From Sepioteuthis lessoniana (lineage: Eukaryota > Mollusca > Cephalopoda > Myopsida > Loliginidae), in contig OY757912.1 of assembly GCA_963585895.1 (NCBI GenBank), positions 82,291,154 through 82,355,153 of the forward strand: 64,000 bases of DNA, written 5' to 3'. This document shows, piece by piece, positions 48,931-61,114 of the stretch (its first letter is position 1; each line of letters begins with the position of its first letter). The notes beneath the pieces are model-generated. The model made no database searches, was not told the origin of the DNA, and was given only the letters and a program-made list of their open reading frames with translations. The translations under genes and the position numbers were made by a program.

Positions 48931-49002
48931 AGAAAATTACTTGTTATTAGACTAAGTGCTTTATTTTTTCAACTCAATGCATTTTGGCTAGGGAATTATA
49001 TG

Positions 49003-49312
49003 AGGGTGAATCAAGAAGTAATACTTTTTTTAGTACAAGAATAATTACCAACACAGGAACATGTATCATTCATCAAAATGAATCTGGTCCTCTGTGGATC
49101 ATATCCCTACTTCTTAACAGTCACCATTTCTCTCAATAGCAATGTCCCACCTTCAAATGAGAGCATGTATCTCTGCCTTATAAAATTTGGTTTACTGTCC
49201 TTTGAGCCACTTTATCACAGCAGTTTTCACTTCCTTGTCACTGGCATAATGTTTGCCACTTAAACTCTTTTTGATGGGGGCCAAAGAAATGATAAACATT
49301 ATGACACACCCG
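49003..49312 (-). pseudogene. Relic of a mariner/Tc1-type transposase C-terminus
   Basis: The minus strand contains FLWPPSKRVSGKHYASDKEV followed by KTAVIKWL and FYKAEIHAL. These match the 'HLFGPLK..L.G..F..DDEVK.AV..WL......FY..GI..L..RW' end of mariner-type transposases, with several stops. The left edge (TATGAGGGTGAATCAAG) looks like the 3' inverted repeat. No N-terminal half is present; the right edge runs into a (TA)n array. Confidence 0.7.
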
Positions 49313-50282
49313 TGTATATATATATATATATATTATTTATTGCATGTTTTATCTGATGATTGTATTTTTTGAAACTTTTAGAAATGAAGCTGACATGAGG
49401 AGGTGCGAAAATTTTATTTTAGGTTTTATCTTGTTCTACTGGTCAGTATTTTAGTACTCAGGTTTAAGAAAAATGTTTTTAAAAAGATTTTTTTATTCAT
49501 ACACACTTAGAAAAGTATCAATTTAAAAAATATATTTTTCCTCATTGGCAATAAATAAGGCAGATTAAACAGTCACAATTTTTCTTAAATATCCCAAAAG
49601 CCAGATTATAACATTATAGCAAATACTAAGAAAAAATTCACATTGACAAGGATAGGTTAAATTGAAAAAGAAATAAAGTTTTATGCATAAAATTTAGTTT
49701 AACAGGAATTATTAAGTAACAGTTTACTCTACACTGATAGAAGAATCAATGAAATAAGTATAATTTTCAATTATAACAAATTTTCTTTAGATTTGTTTAG
49801 TAGAAACAAATAGTATAAAAAATAAGTTCTAAAGGTTATTTATTAACTTTTCACCAACTGATAAATAAGTAGATAATCATGGATGAGTTCATATTTGTAA
49901 ATATAAAAAGCATTTAAGGTTGATAAATTACTCATTCTAGTTACTTTGACAAAACATAAGATCTTTTTTTATCCAATGCTAAGAAAATGGCAGGAAAAAC
50001 TACACCCTGATGCTTTGTGATAAAATATCTATATCCTATGATATACTGCTATATAAAAAACTTGGTTATGGTTTATTTCATTAGATTTGGCACATGAAAG
50101 TGCAACATGACAGTTAAATAAGAGAACTAGCTTTTAAAGAAAAGTTAAAGGATTCATTTCTCAATCATATGTATACAAACTTATACTATCAGGTACTAAC
50201 CTAATGGTATTCATTTAAGGTATAGGAAGATATAAAAAGGCACAGGAGAATAAAGAAAAATTGATAACAAGGTAATCCAAGT

Positions 50283-50365
50283 AGAAGAAGAGATTTATTG
50301 AGAAGCAAAGTCGACACTATAGCATTTCGGTGGTTCTAATGACCCATCATCAGGACTATGAGGGA
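50283..50365 (-). repeat. Element end with a CTGATGATGGGTCAT...CCGAAATG motif
   Basis: On the minus strand CCTGATGATGGGTCATTAG is followed by CCACCGAAATGCTATAG. The layout resembles the arms of the hairpin at 44161 and the short conserved ends of some invertebrate retroelements. Class not established. Confidence 0.45.
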
Positions 50366-50461
50366 TGATATTAGTGATGTTAAATCAACAATGGATGTTT
50401 GAAAATGCAAAATACAAAAACCTAGTGAAATTTGTATAACACTCCATTATTTACTTCAATA

Positions 50462-50463
<2 letters not shown>

Positions 50464-50533
<70 letters not shown>
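50464..50533. repeat. (TA)n(GA)n compound array
   Basis: About 49 bp TA followed by 21 bp GA; GA-rich DNA continues to about 50665. Open frames across this array on either strand are artefacts. Confidence 0.95.
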
Positions 50534-51156
50534 AAGATGGGGACAGAATGAGAGAAAGAGATAAATGGAGAAGATGGAAACAGAAAAAGATACAGACATG
50601 GAGACAGACAGACAGAAAGAAAAAAAAAAATATATATATATGAAAGAGTGAGAGAGAGAGAAAAGAAAAATATATATGTGCATATATGTTTAGCAAAAAT
50701 TTAATAATTCCATTTGATATGAAATTAAAAATGTAGATATTTAATTAATAGGCCAATTTATTTCTTATAGAAAAACCCATTTTTACTTTCTGAAACCTGT
50801 ACTCCTATTTACTCTGCAAATACAAATCACCTTTTTCGAAAACAATCTTGACCGAGTGAAAAAGCAGTAAATTATTTGGCCTGTAAATACATCAGCAAAA
50901 AATAATCACATGAAAAAATATCAAATTGAAAACCAGTTGTAATATAAATACAAATTAAAATGTGATCATGTGTTTTGTTTTCAGCAAAATATCAAATCAC
51001 TTACACTTGAATATTTGTGATCATATAGTTTATATTTAGAAAGTCTAGTTAAATATTATGAAAAAAATTATTTCTAACAAACTGACAGTATATGAGTATT
51101 AACATCACCTTCAATTTTCAAAAGGTCAAAGTTGAAAGGGGCTATCCACTTACTTA

Positions 51157-51190
51157 AAAAAAAAAAGAAAAAGAAAAAAAAAAAAAAAAG
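51157..51190. repeat. A-rich tract
   Basis: About 34 bp, A with two interrupting G. Confidence 0.9.
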
Positions 51191-51614
51191 ACCAAAAATA
51201 CTGTTGAGTAAAACAGTGAAAAATGAATTTTTGGAGACAGAAAGACACACACACATATATTTTGAATTTAGGAATGGAAGAGGATTTGTTTGATTTTCAA
51301 TCTTACCTTCTCTCATAGTTTGTATAAGTGACAAAGTAACAGATAGGCTGTCAAAAAATATCAAGGGGATGTGAAGCATAACAGTGTTAAACATTGAAAA
51401 GATGTTGCTACCAATGTCTGTTTAACTGAAGTAGCAGTAAATCTAAAGCTAAGATAAAAAGATTAACCAGTTATTAAAAAAAGGCAGACAAAAGAAAGAA
51501 CAAGGATCAAAGATTTTGCAAGGGCCAATACAAGCTGCAAGGGAGATAGAAAGCAAAAAAAAAAAAAAAAAAATCAAATAGAAAAAAATCTTATGATTGA
51601 TGTCTTTCCAAATA

Positions 51615-51920
51615 AAAAAAAAACAAGTGTTCTTGATACACTAAACTGCATTTGATGGAAAATCTGGGTATTGAAGAATACCCTTTTATTGCCATTACTT
51701 GCAAGTCTTACTCTGACCTGGAGTGGTAGTACCTGCTATAGGTCAAATAGATCTGTTTAAAAATTATTCTAATTCAATCGGACCATGTGCAAAAAAAACT
51801 CTTAAGAAACAGCCATACAAAAAATGTAAATATGAATATACTATGAATGTGATACCTTAACCTCTAGGCATAAAATAACCCAAGACTGGTTGACCTGCTG
51901 TTAAAATCAATCAATCTAAT
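51615..51920 (+). repeat. Family D repeat with long tail variant, plus strand
   Basis: Eroded head from TTCTTGATACACTAAACTGC, then the extended tail CTCTAGGCATAAAATAACCC and GGTTGACCTGCTGTTAAAAT. Confidence 0.8.
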
Positions 51921-51984
51921 CTGAAAAAACACCTATCTATATATTACTGAAATTCTTATTAAGTTTATATAGCCATAACCCAGC

Positions 51985-52225
51985 AAAAACTACACATAAG
52001 ATTTTTATGAAAGCAATACACTTAAAATGCTTTAAATTAGATAATGAAACAATTTCCAGTCTAATTTTGCAACCGAATGATAATTTTGTTTGGTCGGTAT
52101 TGGTACTAAATATAATTTTTTAATCATCCAAATAATCAATCTAATGAAGGTAACTATTGAATATTAATTAGAATTCTTCACTCCTTCCAAAATAGAATCA
52201 TCAATATATCTATGAACCACTGTCA
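51985..52225 (+). repeat. Family G AT-rich dispersed repeat
   Basis: Landmarks CAATTTCCAGTCTAATTTTG, GATAATTTTGTTTGGTCGG and CTTCACTCCTTCC. Related copies are at 4270-4450, 13420-13620, 26690-26910, 27160-27310, 30655-30860, 45425-45680 and 62740-62860. Several carry AAGGGAGATAACTATTAAA. Confidence 0.7.
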
Positions 52226-52490
52226 CAACAAGACCCTGGGCATTAGCAGAGAAGCAAAAACAAACTGATAAGTGATGATCTCTTATGGACTCCCACACAT
52301 GGACATACAAGTGTTGGACAATCAGTAAAAACTTACATTCATCAACTTTGTGGACACTGGATGCTGTTTAAAAAAACTTACCATGAGCAATGGCTGATAG
52401 GGACAAATAGTGAGAGAGAGTCAAAGGAATCCATGCTATCAACATGCCTTGATGATGATTACGACTACTATATTTGATGGTATATACCCC
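52225..52490 (+). mobile_element. Second LINE 3'-end fragment
   Basis: The translation near 52340-52440 reads HQLCGHWMLF...AMADRDK-like residues in shifting frames, then ERVKGI-like text and an acid-rich end around LDDDYDYY. This resembles the C-terminal 'QLCADTGC..EDLPxAMxDRDxWxERVxxI' of an invertebrate LINE. Several frame breaks make it a relic. It directly follows a family G repeat. Confidence 0.5.
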
Positions 52491-53030
52491 TCCACATACA
52501 GACAGCTAAAAATATCTTGAGTCTCATATTATAAAATTGAATATGATAAGTAGGGAGGATCTTGTATTCCATCAACATGGTATTCATAAAATAAATCAGT
52601 CATTGAAATAGAGATTTTACATATTTTGGGTTTGAATTTTAAAATTTTCTTTTTCTTTTTAATTGTGAAACAGTTAACATTCACTCATTTATATTAAGGG
52701 ACTAAAAATGAAAATTTTCTTATTTTAATGATTTCATCCTGGCAAATTGACATTCTTATAGTCTAATCTGATCTTATTAAGTTCTTTAATTTGACATTAT
52801 ATTCTTTTTACCAGCACTTGTGAGCATCAATCAATGGTAGAAAACTGGATAAGTAGATAAGAAGTTTATTGTCCAAATTCAAGATTTAGTGTAGCTGATC
52901 ACTTTAGAGAAAGAAATACAAGGTATATCCAAATAGAAAAGGAACTTCTTAAAAAACAAATTTATTGGTTGACTACAACTTAATGAGATAAATCTTCTTC
53001 AAAAAAGTCTCTACCATTTATGATATATCA

Positions 53031-53262
53031 GTTTTGTTTTCTTTGTTCAATGGCATATTGTTCTTCATGGGTTATTTAATGCTAAAGCCATCCTTGTAAA
53101 AGAACAGTAGAGATACTAATTCATAGCTGGGAGAATAAGGGAGCTCATACCTTTCCCAAAGGTGTTTGTCTGAAAGTGAATACAATAGCATGACTGAAGT
53201 TCAAACTTGTTTACTATGATGTTGTAGTCCAGCACATTACCCATTATGCCACAGAGATGTCA
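53031..53262 (-). mobile_element. Family C SINE
   Basis: Minus-strand copy with all body landmarks (TTCTTTGTTCAATGGC tail, CTCATACCTTTCCCAAAGG body). Confidence 0.85.
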
Positions 53263-53444
53263 CCCCTTAGGATAGATCTTTCCCAGTATTTGTTTCCCAT
53301 TTTGGAATAGGTTCTTCAAATTGTTTTGAGGAATAGTGTGCAAGTCTTATGACTTTTTACTAACTTTTTGATTGTCTTTTATTGACACACTATTTTTTTT
53401 CAGATTTGGAACACCACCCTGTCAGTGAGCTTGACTCCGCTTCC

Positions 53445-53745
53445 TAAAAAGGTGTCTTAGGTATAACACTAAACAACATCTAGTGGTGAGACTCCAGTTA
53501 TGGAGACTTAGAGAGTGTGGAGTATGCCTTCACTGTTATCATCCCATATCCACTCTACTAAGGGTTCTATCAAGAGTTTGAAGAGATTGGTTTATCAATC
53601 ATTTGTATTAGATAAAAATACCTGATATCATATAACAGTGAGCAAAAAACTTAAAAAACAATAAAATGTAAATATAAATAATGTATGCCATTCCATAACC
53701 TCTAGGCATAAAATAACCCTAAACAGATTGTAAATTTGATTAATT
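53445..53745 (+). repeat. Family D repeat with long tail variant, plus strand
   Basis: Head from GGTGTCTTAGGTATAACACT; the tail is cut after CTCTAGGCATAAAATAACCC. Confidence 0.78.
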
Positions 53746-54322
53746 TTAACAAGTCAAACAAAAATGTATACAACAGTCAAACCTGGGGATTAGGGTAGCT
53801 AGAGGATGTGAGTTATCTCATACTTGGCCCAAAATTCACAAGAAGGAATGACATAACCCCCCCCCCAAAAAAAAACAAGAGGATACATGTTTACACTAGT
53901 ACATATATCTCAATACTAACAGTTTTTTTTTTAAATTCAAAAAATCAAGGTCACTGTCACACAGCATTTTATTTAAAAGCATGTTTTCATAGGCAAACTG
54001 TTTATTAAAATTTTGTTTCTTTTAGGACACCTTATATTTCAAACCAAGATAATTATGGCTTTTTCAAGCACTTAATGAAGCACATGTAAATGTACAATAA
54101 TCATTTAATATCATTACTACATTTCATAATATATTTCATTATTGAAAGTTGTGAGATTACCTGCCCTTACCTGAAGGATAACCTTCCCGACAACTCTTAG
54201 ATGATACAATTAGTTGCCATCATGACATATTTGGGTAATTGAAGAAAAAGATGCAAATTTAACCCTTTTTCAACTCAATATATTTTAAAGAAAGGATGCC
54301 AATTTTCATCTGTCTGTGAAGA

Positions 54323-55236
54323 TACAAGGATCATTAAATAAGTTTACAGACTTTTTTCGTATGGGCACTTTCATTGATAGTACACACATGAAACTCTAGT
54401 CCCCTTCGAAGTAATCTCCTCTGGCTGCAATGCACTTGTTGTACCGTGCCAACAACTTCTCAAAGGCCCCATGGAAGTCCTCTTGTGTGACCGTGTCAAT
54501 GACCTTCATCACAGCCTCTTTTATCTCCTCAATTGTCTCATAACGACAGCCTCTGAGCTTAGGGAATAACCAAACGTCACAAGGAGCAAGGTCTCGACTA
54601 TAGGGAATGTGAGGAACTGTCTTGATACCCATCTTGGTTAAATAGTCTGTGACAAGGATGGAGTTGTGGATAGGTGCATTGTCCTCGTGGAAATGCTACT
54701 GATCCAATTTGAAGAATGCTGACCTCTTCTGACTGAATCTCTTCCTGAACTCCCTTAAAACCTCAACATAGTAACTTTAACCCTAACCGTTTGGCCAATC
54801 AAATCTGGTGTATTGACTTCCTTGCTCTTCCCACACCTCTCATCATTCCTCACAGACTCCCTGCCTTCCTTGAATCTCTTACGCCACTCAAAAAATGATG
54901 CTCGATTCATGCAAGATGGTCCAAAAGCAGTCTGAAGCATTTCATACATTTCTGTGGCATTTTTTCCAAGTTTAAAACACAATTTTATTGCATATGGTTC
55001 TTCTAAAGTGTCCTCATGTCCTGATTGCATTTTTGAAATTGACCAGCTGTGACAATCAGGTAGTAGGGTGTATTCCAATTCCTGCTGTAGCTGTTTATTT
55101 GAACCTGAAATCATAAAAATTGGTCAGTCATCTTATAAGATGTATAGCAATAACATAGTAAATTTTCAAGAGTCTACAACAATTTTAAATGCCTGTACAA
55201 AAAAAAAGTCTGGAAACTTATTGAATGCACCATGTA
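54323..55236 (-). mobile_element. Internally deleted mariner transposon with matching inverted repeats
   Basis: Terminal inverted repeats of about 29 bp lie at 54323-54351 and 55208-55236. They begin TACAAGGATC and TACATGGTGC on their own strands, agree at about 24 of 29 positions and include a TA at each end. The length of about 0.9 kb against 1.28 kb for complete relatives shows an internal deletion. Confidence 0.9.
54396..55114 (-). pseudogene. Mariner transposase pseudogene, central part deleted
   Basis: The N-terminal half (55114-54760) has the HTH_48-type start YAIKLCFKLGKNATEMYEMLQ and the FFEWRKRFKEGRESV segment. It then jumps to the late motif YYVEVLREFRKRF, skipping about 110 residues including the first catalytic Asp. 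The second and third catalytic residues survive in HEDNAPIH and YSRDLAPCDVW, with 34 residues between them, which is the DD34D spacing of mariners. A stop codon lies just before HFHEDNAP. The C-terminal end is RYNKCIAARGDYFEGD. This is a decayed internal-deletion derivative. Confidence 0.9.
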
Positions 55237-56043
55237 CTACTCCTAGGGTCCAGGTCTCCAGATCATAAATAACAGATGTCTATAAAAACCTGACAGAATC
55301 AAGAATGACCAAAGGAATTTTGTCAAGTATGTATTTCTATTACAAACGTACTTCTAGACATTTATCTTAAAGCATAGAAGAAGAAGAAAGAAAAACCAAC
55401 AACAAACATACACACCATTCCTTTTTATTATTATTTTCTGTATTTTTGGTTTCTGTTTAGTTTAAACATCAATGAAAGTTATCAAATTACAAAAAGTGTC
55501 TTGAATTTCTTCCTGAATGGAAAATAATATCTAAATGTAGAATTTTATGTGTCATGAATTATAGCTAATATAACATTAACAAATTTCCAAGAAAACTGTC
55601 CACTTATAGAAATTTCCCAAAATCACAATTAAAAAAGTGTCAATTCTGTTACTTAAAAGCTTCAAATTTCCCTCTTTAAAAATTAAAATAATTTATGTAC
55701 AATGTCTATATACTTATGTCTCGAAAACACATGGCTATTGGATTAAATTTAAGTAAATAAATAAATAAATATCAACTTGAGGGAAACCATAGAAATCAAA
55801 CCATTTTACATTGAGCTGATTCATATGCAGAGAGCTTTCCAATGGTAGAGTAGGAGATTGAAGAAAAATATTTTAAACATTCAAGCCAAAAGTGAGGTTT
55901 GTTACCACAAAATAACAAAAACAAACAAAACTGAATCCAAATCAGTTTAATGACAAGTGGCATTGTGTTTGGAATTTCCTCCTGGACTTCAAATATACAT
56001 AATGTTGGAAATAGAACCTTAGTTCTTATAGTTCTCAATTGAT

Positions 56044-56280
56044 TGATTTGGTTGTATTGGGTTTCTTTGTTTAATGAGTATCAACCTTCATGAGTTATTT
56101 AATGCCAAAGCTTTGTAGAAGAACAGTAGTGGTACAATTTAACTCTTAGCTGGGAGGATAAAGGAGTTTGTATTTTTCTCAAGAGTATTAGATCATAATT
56201 AAATACAATCATAGATCATAAATACAATGAACTCACTACAATGTTGCAGTCCAGTACATTAGCTACTACGTCATGGCAAC
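56044..56280 (-). mobile_element. Family C SINE
   Basis: Minus-strand copy. The head region carries a small local duplication (ATCATAATTAAATACAATCATAG). Confidence 0.83.
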
Positions 56281-56794
56281 TCTTCTTTCTCAGTTGAATG
56301 CTATACAACTTAGCTATACTGAGAAGTTTTTGCCTACTTCCCTGTCAAATTATATATGTCTTAATATCTTATGTTTTAAATTCATACATTTTGCGTTTGA
56401 GAGTATGAAAATAACTATTTAAAATCTTCAATCATTAAGACATGTTTTTTTTATACCTAGACATAAACATGGTTCTGTAGAGAAAGTATTTGTAAAAGAA
56501 AAAGAACAGTCAGAAGAGGATAAGTAATAAACTGTATTCCTATTTTCTCTTTAAACTCTAATCAATTGTATCTTAACTAACCGATCTGATGACTCACTGA
56601 AAGAAAAATAGTGCATTCTGATACAACCAGAATGAATAATGAATTTTCCTGAATGGTAACACAATAGTTTTATTTGGAAATTAAAGAAAACAATTTTATT
56701 AAAGAAATCAGACCTCTTATAAGAACAATATTTGTGCATAGATATAATGAGTGTCCCTCATGCTATCTTTACTATTCTGAAATTAGAATAGTTT

Positions 56795-56960
56795 GAGAAA
56801 GAGTGGACTTAGGAATGATACTTTGAGAAAGAGTGGACTTAGGAATGATGGTAAAGGGGTGATTCCATACTTTCCAAAGCTCCAAAAATGGAGCTTTATG
56901 ACTAGATGCAGTTTAGTATCATACTCAGAATACATGTCATGTAGATTTTCAGTTATATAT
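56795..56960 (-). repeat. Family D head fragment with a 30-bp tandem duplication
   Basis: GGAGCTTTATGACTAGATGC and TAGTATCATACTCAG identify a partial head. Its outer edge TTTGAGAAAGAGTGGACTTA is duplicated in tandem (56792-56821, 56822-56849). Confidence 0.7.
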
Positions 56961-57339
56961 ACATATATTTGCAATATCAATAAACAAAGAGTACTCAATA
57001 TCAGTGATAGAGCATATGTAATTCTAAATTAATATAATGTAGACACAAACTTAAGGGCACTTTATGACTGTTTCTTATCTGTGATCAGAGCAATGATGAT
57101 GGTATAGGTGAGAAATTAACTATCCTAACTTAGATCTCTCTCTCTCACATATATATCTTTGTAGCAACATTTTACTCATGAGAAGTGGACAGTTATAAAA
57201 ACTATATTTCTCTACGTGAAGTTACTTTGAGAATATTTCTTTTTGATATCTATTAAAACACTTCAAATGGCAATATCAGATTTGAAACTAATGAAAAACA
57301 GTACAAAATGAAATGTGTTAATATAACATTTTTAAATGA

Positions 57340-57460
57340 TTGGTTGGTAGCTTAATGGATTTTAATGGCTTTTCAACCCATCTGGGGTTATATCATGCCC
57401 AGAGGTTAAGGAATAGTGTATGTAGTATGTCAATATTTACACTTTTTTTTAATGGTTTTA
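57340..57460 (-). repeat. Family D tail fragment
   Basis: TTTTAATGGCTTTTCAACCC and CATGCCCAGAGGTTAAGGAA match the long tail variant. No head follows. Confidence 0.65.
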
Positions 57461-57469
57461 ATGATGGGC

Positions 57470-58835
57470 TAACATCATCAAGGATTGTGTTGAAGGGTTA
57501 CTTAGTGTGGTATTGATCAGATTTATGTTTATGTTATTTTGTATAATTTTGTTTCTCAAATGGACAGAATGTCATCTATGTTGTCATTTTCAAAATTTTT
57601 AAATGACTCAATTATTTACAGATCTAATTTATAATTTATTTAAAAAAATGGTTTTATTATTTTCAGACAAGATAAATACTTAATCCTTCATTTTGCTAGA
57701 TAGATTCTTCAGCGTAAAATCAATGAAAAGAGAGCTCCCATACTGTTATTGTAAGCTACAAATTGGATTGTTTTACTCTCTATGTAAAAGCCTTTTAACA
57801 AAATCTCAAATTTGTTATTTTTAATGTGTTATAAAAACAAACAAAAATTGGATCATTACAAGGCAAATACTTTTATAATAGATAAATTATGCATTGATAA
57901 AAAATAAAGTTGACTGACAAGTCACTGTTTTCTTTAATAGTTAAATTTAGGAAAAAGCCTCCCAATAAAACAGTTTCTACCCACAACCCAAATAATGATG
58001 GTCCTCAAAAATTATACTTGAAACTTTGTTAAGCAGGTAAGCAGGGCTTAACACTAAACAAACAAAAAAAGACTACTGTACCCCACCCCCAACTTTAAAA
58101 AAGGGCAGCTTATTTTAAGAAAACAACAACAAAAAATCATAATATTAATGTTTAACCCACTTGGTTGGTTACATAATTGCTATTGGTGTCAATGACTGGT
58201 GCATAAGTCAAAAAAAAAAAAAAGAAAAAAATCAAATGCTGATTTTCATGGACAGGAAGACAAACTCTCCCTACTTGACAGGTTGACATATTTCACAAGA
58301 GGTCTATCATTATATAAATGCAAATGAATTTATTACCAAGAATTTGAAGGGAGAAGTATGATAATTTATGTAAGTTAGAATTTTTCAAACTTTTTACTTG
58401 ATGCACCCCCCCCATGTAACTGAATTTAATTTCAATTCACTGGGCCCCAAATAAATTGAGTATTACAAAATATAACTAATTTAGCAGTGTTTAATACAAT
58501 TAACATGAGAAAAATCAGTAAATTATAAATGCAAACACACTTTTAATTTTTGAATCATTTTTCTAATTGAAAGGATGCGTTTGGAGGATACTGAGGAGAT
58601 CATGAATATTAGGCTTCAGGTTCGTGACACCAAAAAACTTTCATTAGAACAAGTCATATATGAATAACATATCACAAGTAGCCATCATACCCATTCAGGA
58701 ATTCTTTTAGATGTATGATATCTGGTAACTATTCTATATGATCTAGAGATTTTTATTTTCCTGTTATGCAAACTTGTAAATTCACCCCATGTAAACTCCT
58801 GATGTAGAGCATATGAAAACATAATTCAATTTCCA
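57470..58835. other. No recognised gene
   Basis: AT-rich; a small C-rich patch at 58405-58450 is unclassified. Confidence 0.4.
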
Positions 58836-58839
58836 AATC

Positions 58840-59243
58840 ATATCCTGGTTATGACACTAAACTACATCATATAGCGAAGCTGCAGTCCTGGAGTTCGAGG
58901 AACGTGGAGTACTCTTTCATTGCCATTACTCCCAGGTCCACTGTGACCTGGAGTAATAGTACGTGTTAGGATCCCATGTATGGGTCAAATAGAACTGTTC
59001 AATCATTTATAAGGATTATTATTACTTGAAAAGATTGAAACTGTGAGCAAACAAATGATTAATATTAAATAGAATCATTAGTGTTGAATAGCAAGAGTTG
59101 AAACCATTTAATTCTGTGCAAACAAATGAGCACTAACTCATTTAAAAATAAAGCTACCAACTATTTGCTTATATAAACAGGATTTAGGATTAAATAATTC
59201 AGAAGGGTTGATATGCTATTAAACCAAATAACCAACCAACCTT
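58840..59243 (+). repeat. Family D repeat, ~47-bp units, plus strand
   Basis: Head from CCTGGTTATGACACTAAACT, units with GAAACCATTTAATTCTGTGC, and the tail GGTTGATATGCTATTAAACC followed by AACCAACCAACC. Confidence 0.85.
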
Positions 59244-59889
59244 TCAAATGAATTATCTTTTTTTTTTAGGAGTAGCTCACTTCACAAAAGATGAGATTAT
59301 TTACTAATGGATCTGAATTTTTGCTTGTCTATAGCTTTTGAGATAGTGGCATCAATTGTGTTTGCTAACTGAGAATACAGGAGCATTGGTTGGCTGAAAT
59401 CCTTTAAAACAGGAGAGAGAAAGCAAAAAAGAAAAAAGTGAAGAGATAAATTGCAAAGAGATATTGAAAAAGAAAGAATAACAAGTGATGCAATGAAGGG
59501 AGAATATTGAAGGAGAGAGAGAAAGAAAGAAAAAAAGGAAATATTAGTGAACCTAGCTACTCTTTCTTTCATTTTTGCAATGAGAATTATGTTAATGCTT
59601 CATGTTACCATAGTAATAGAATTACTCATAACTCTGTTCTGAGATCAAGTTGTGTGACTGAAATATATGTACCACTATGTATTAATATAATATTTGGTTG
59701 CATATAAGACACACATTTGACTTTAAAACAATCCTATGCAAATATTACACAGCATCCTATTCAATGGTATTATGACCAGAGATTTATCTACTGAAATTTC
59801 CATTGACAACTATAGATCTTGGAGAAGTTGCAATGAGTGACAGTCCCTCTCAAAAGCTTGGTAAACCATGCACTTTTTATGCTGTCAAA

Positions 59890-60482
59890 TACTTGGTTGG
59901 TTGGGTTTTATGGCATATCAACCTTTGCAGGTTATTTAATGCCAAATCCATTTTTATGTGAATAATCAGTTCTATTTCAAACAATTCCATTTAGTCAAGC
60001 AGTTCTAATTCAGTTAAGTATAAGTATAGATTTTGGTTACACACAGTTAAATGTCAAAACAGTTCTATGTTAAACAATTCAGTTTAGTGTAAATACAGTT
60101 CCAATGTCAAAAAACAGTTCTATTTCAAATAATTCAGCTTAGCATAAACATGCAGTTTAAATGTAAGTACGGTTTAATTATGAAAAATATTTCTATTTCA
60201 AGCTATTCAGTTTATTCAAACAATTCAGTTTAGCAAAAGTATGCTGTTAGTTCTATTTAACCCATAGATAAGACCCTTATCAGGTGCTACCACTCCGGGC
60301 CAGAGTGAACCTGGGAGCAATGGCAATAAAGGGGTACTCCGCATTCCCCAAACCTCCAGCCTTACTGGAACCTCACCATTGGATTGTTTAGTGTCATATC
60401 CAGGACACTCGTTGGGGGGGATCTTACCCCCTCTGCAGAAGTGCAATCGATGTATTCTACAACCCCAACCGACTGGGCAACT
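59890..60482 (-). repeat. Family D repeat, ~55-bp units, well preserved
   Basis: Tail 59893-59950, about five units and a near-complete head 60250-60482 ending CCCCAACCGACTGGGC. A 175-codon open frame on the minus strand across the head is a by-product, not a gene. Confidence 0.9.
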
Positions 60483-61114
60483 GTCAAATACAATAAGTAG
60501 ATTGTAGCAATATGCATATAAATATATGTGTATACAATACATGATTATATATGGAGAATAACATGTTAATGCTTGTAAGAACAATATTTGTGCATAGATA
60601 TAAGTGTTCATCATGCTATTATAACTATTATGAATACAAAATACATATATGTCATAGTTACCTATGGATGAAAGAGAAAATATCATAAGCATGTGCCAAT
60701 GACTTCGGCTGATATGTAGTCCCTGAGGAAAAATACATATCTCTATCCACATGAGACTTATACATTAAATGCAAGATTGACCATCTGAAAAATAACATCA
60801 TAAAACCCAACATAAGCAGTCTATTTATGGTCAATGTACTTAGAAAAAAAATGAAAAAAGTTGCTAAGACAGAAAAGAATGAGACAAATTGACCAAATCT
60901 GTGCTCAATAGAGTTAATATTGAGTACTAGCAAAAGTATCTAGCTATAGGAGGTAAGAAGTCAACCCATGTCAAAAATACCAGTTAGTTAATGTTTTTTT
61001 AAAACAATGTTTATTTTACAATCCCTGTTGTCAAAAATTTACACCTAAATGATAATTGTTTTACAAGTCCACATAACAGAAAAAGAAATTTATCAATAAT
61101 ATTTTTATTTATAA

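Larger units (their letters stand above)
49335..51610. other. No recognised gene
   Basis: AT-rich DNA with microsatellites and the short element end at 50283-50365. Open frames across 50451-50696 come from the (TA)n(GA)n array. Confidence 0.4.

Noticed and set aside
50451-50696. Open frames rich in YIYIYI and RERERE
   Set aside because: Produced by the (TA)n(GA)n microsatellite on either strand.
51074-51394. 106-codon minus frame
   Set aside because: Its core is a Phe run from the A-rich tract at 51157-51190; there is no recognisable domain.
60225-60752. 175-codon minus-strand open frame
   Set aside because: It runs through a family D head and flanking AT-rich DNA. The same head elsewhere is interrupted in this frame, and there is no domain or codon signal.
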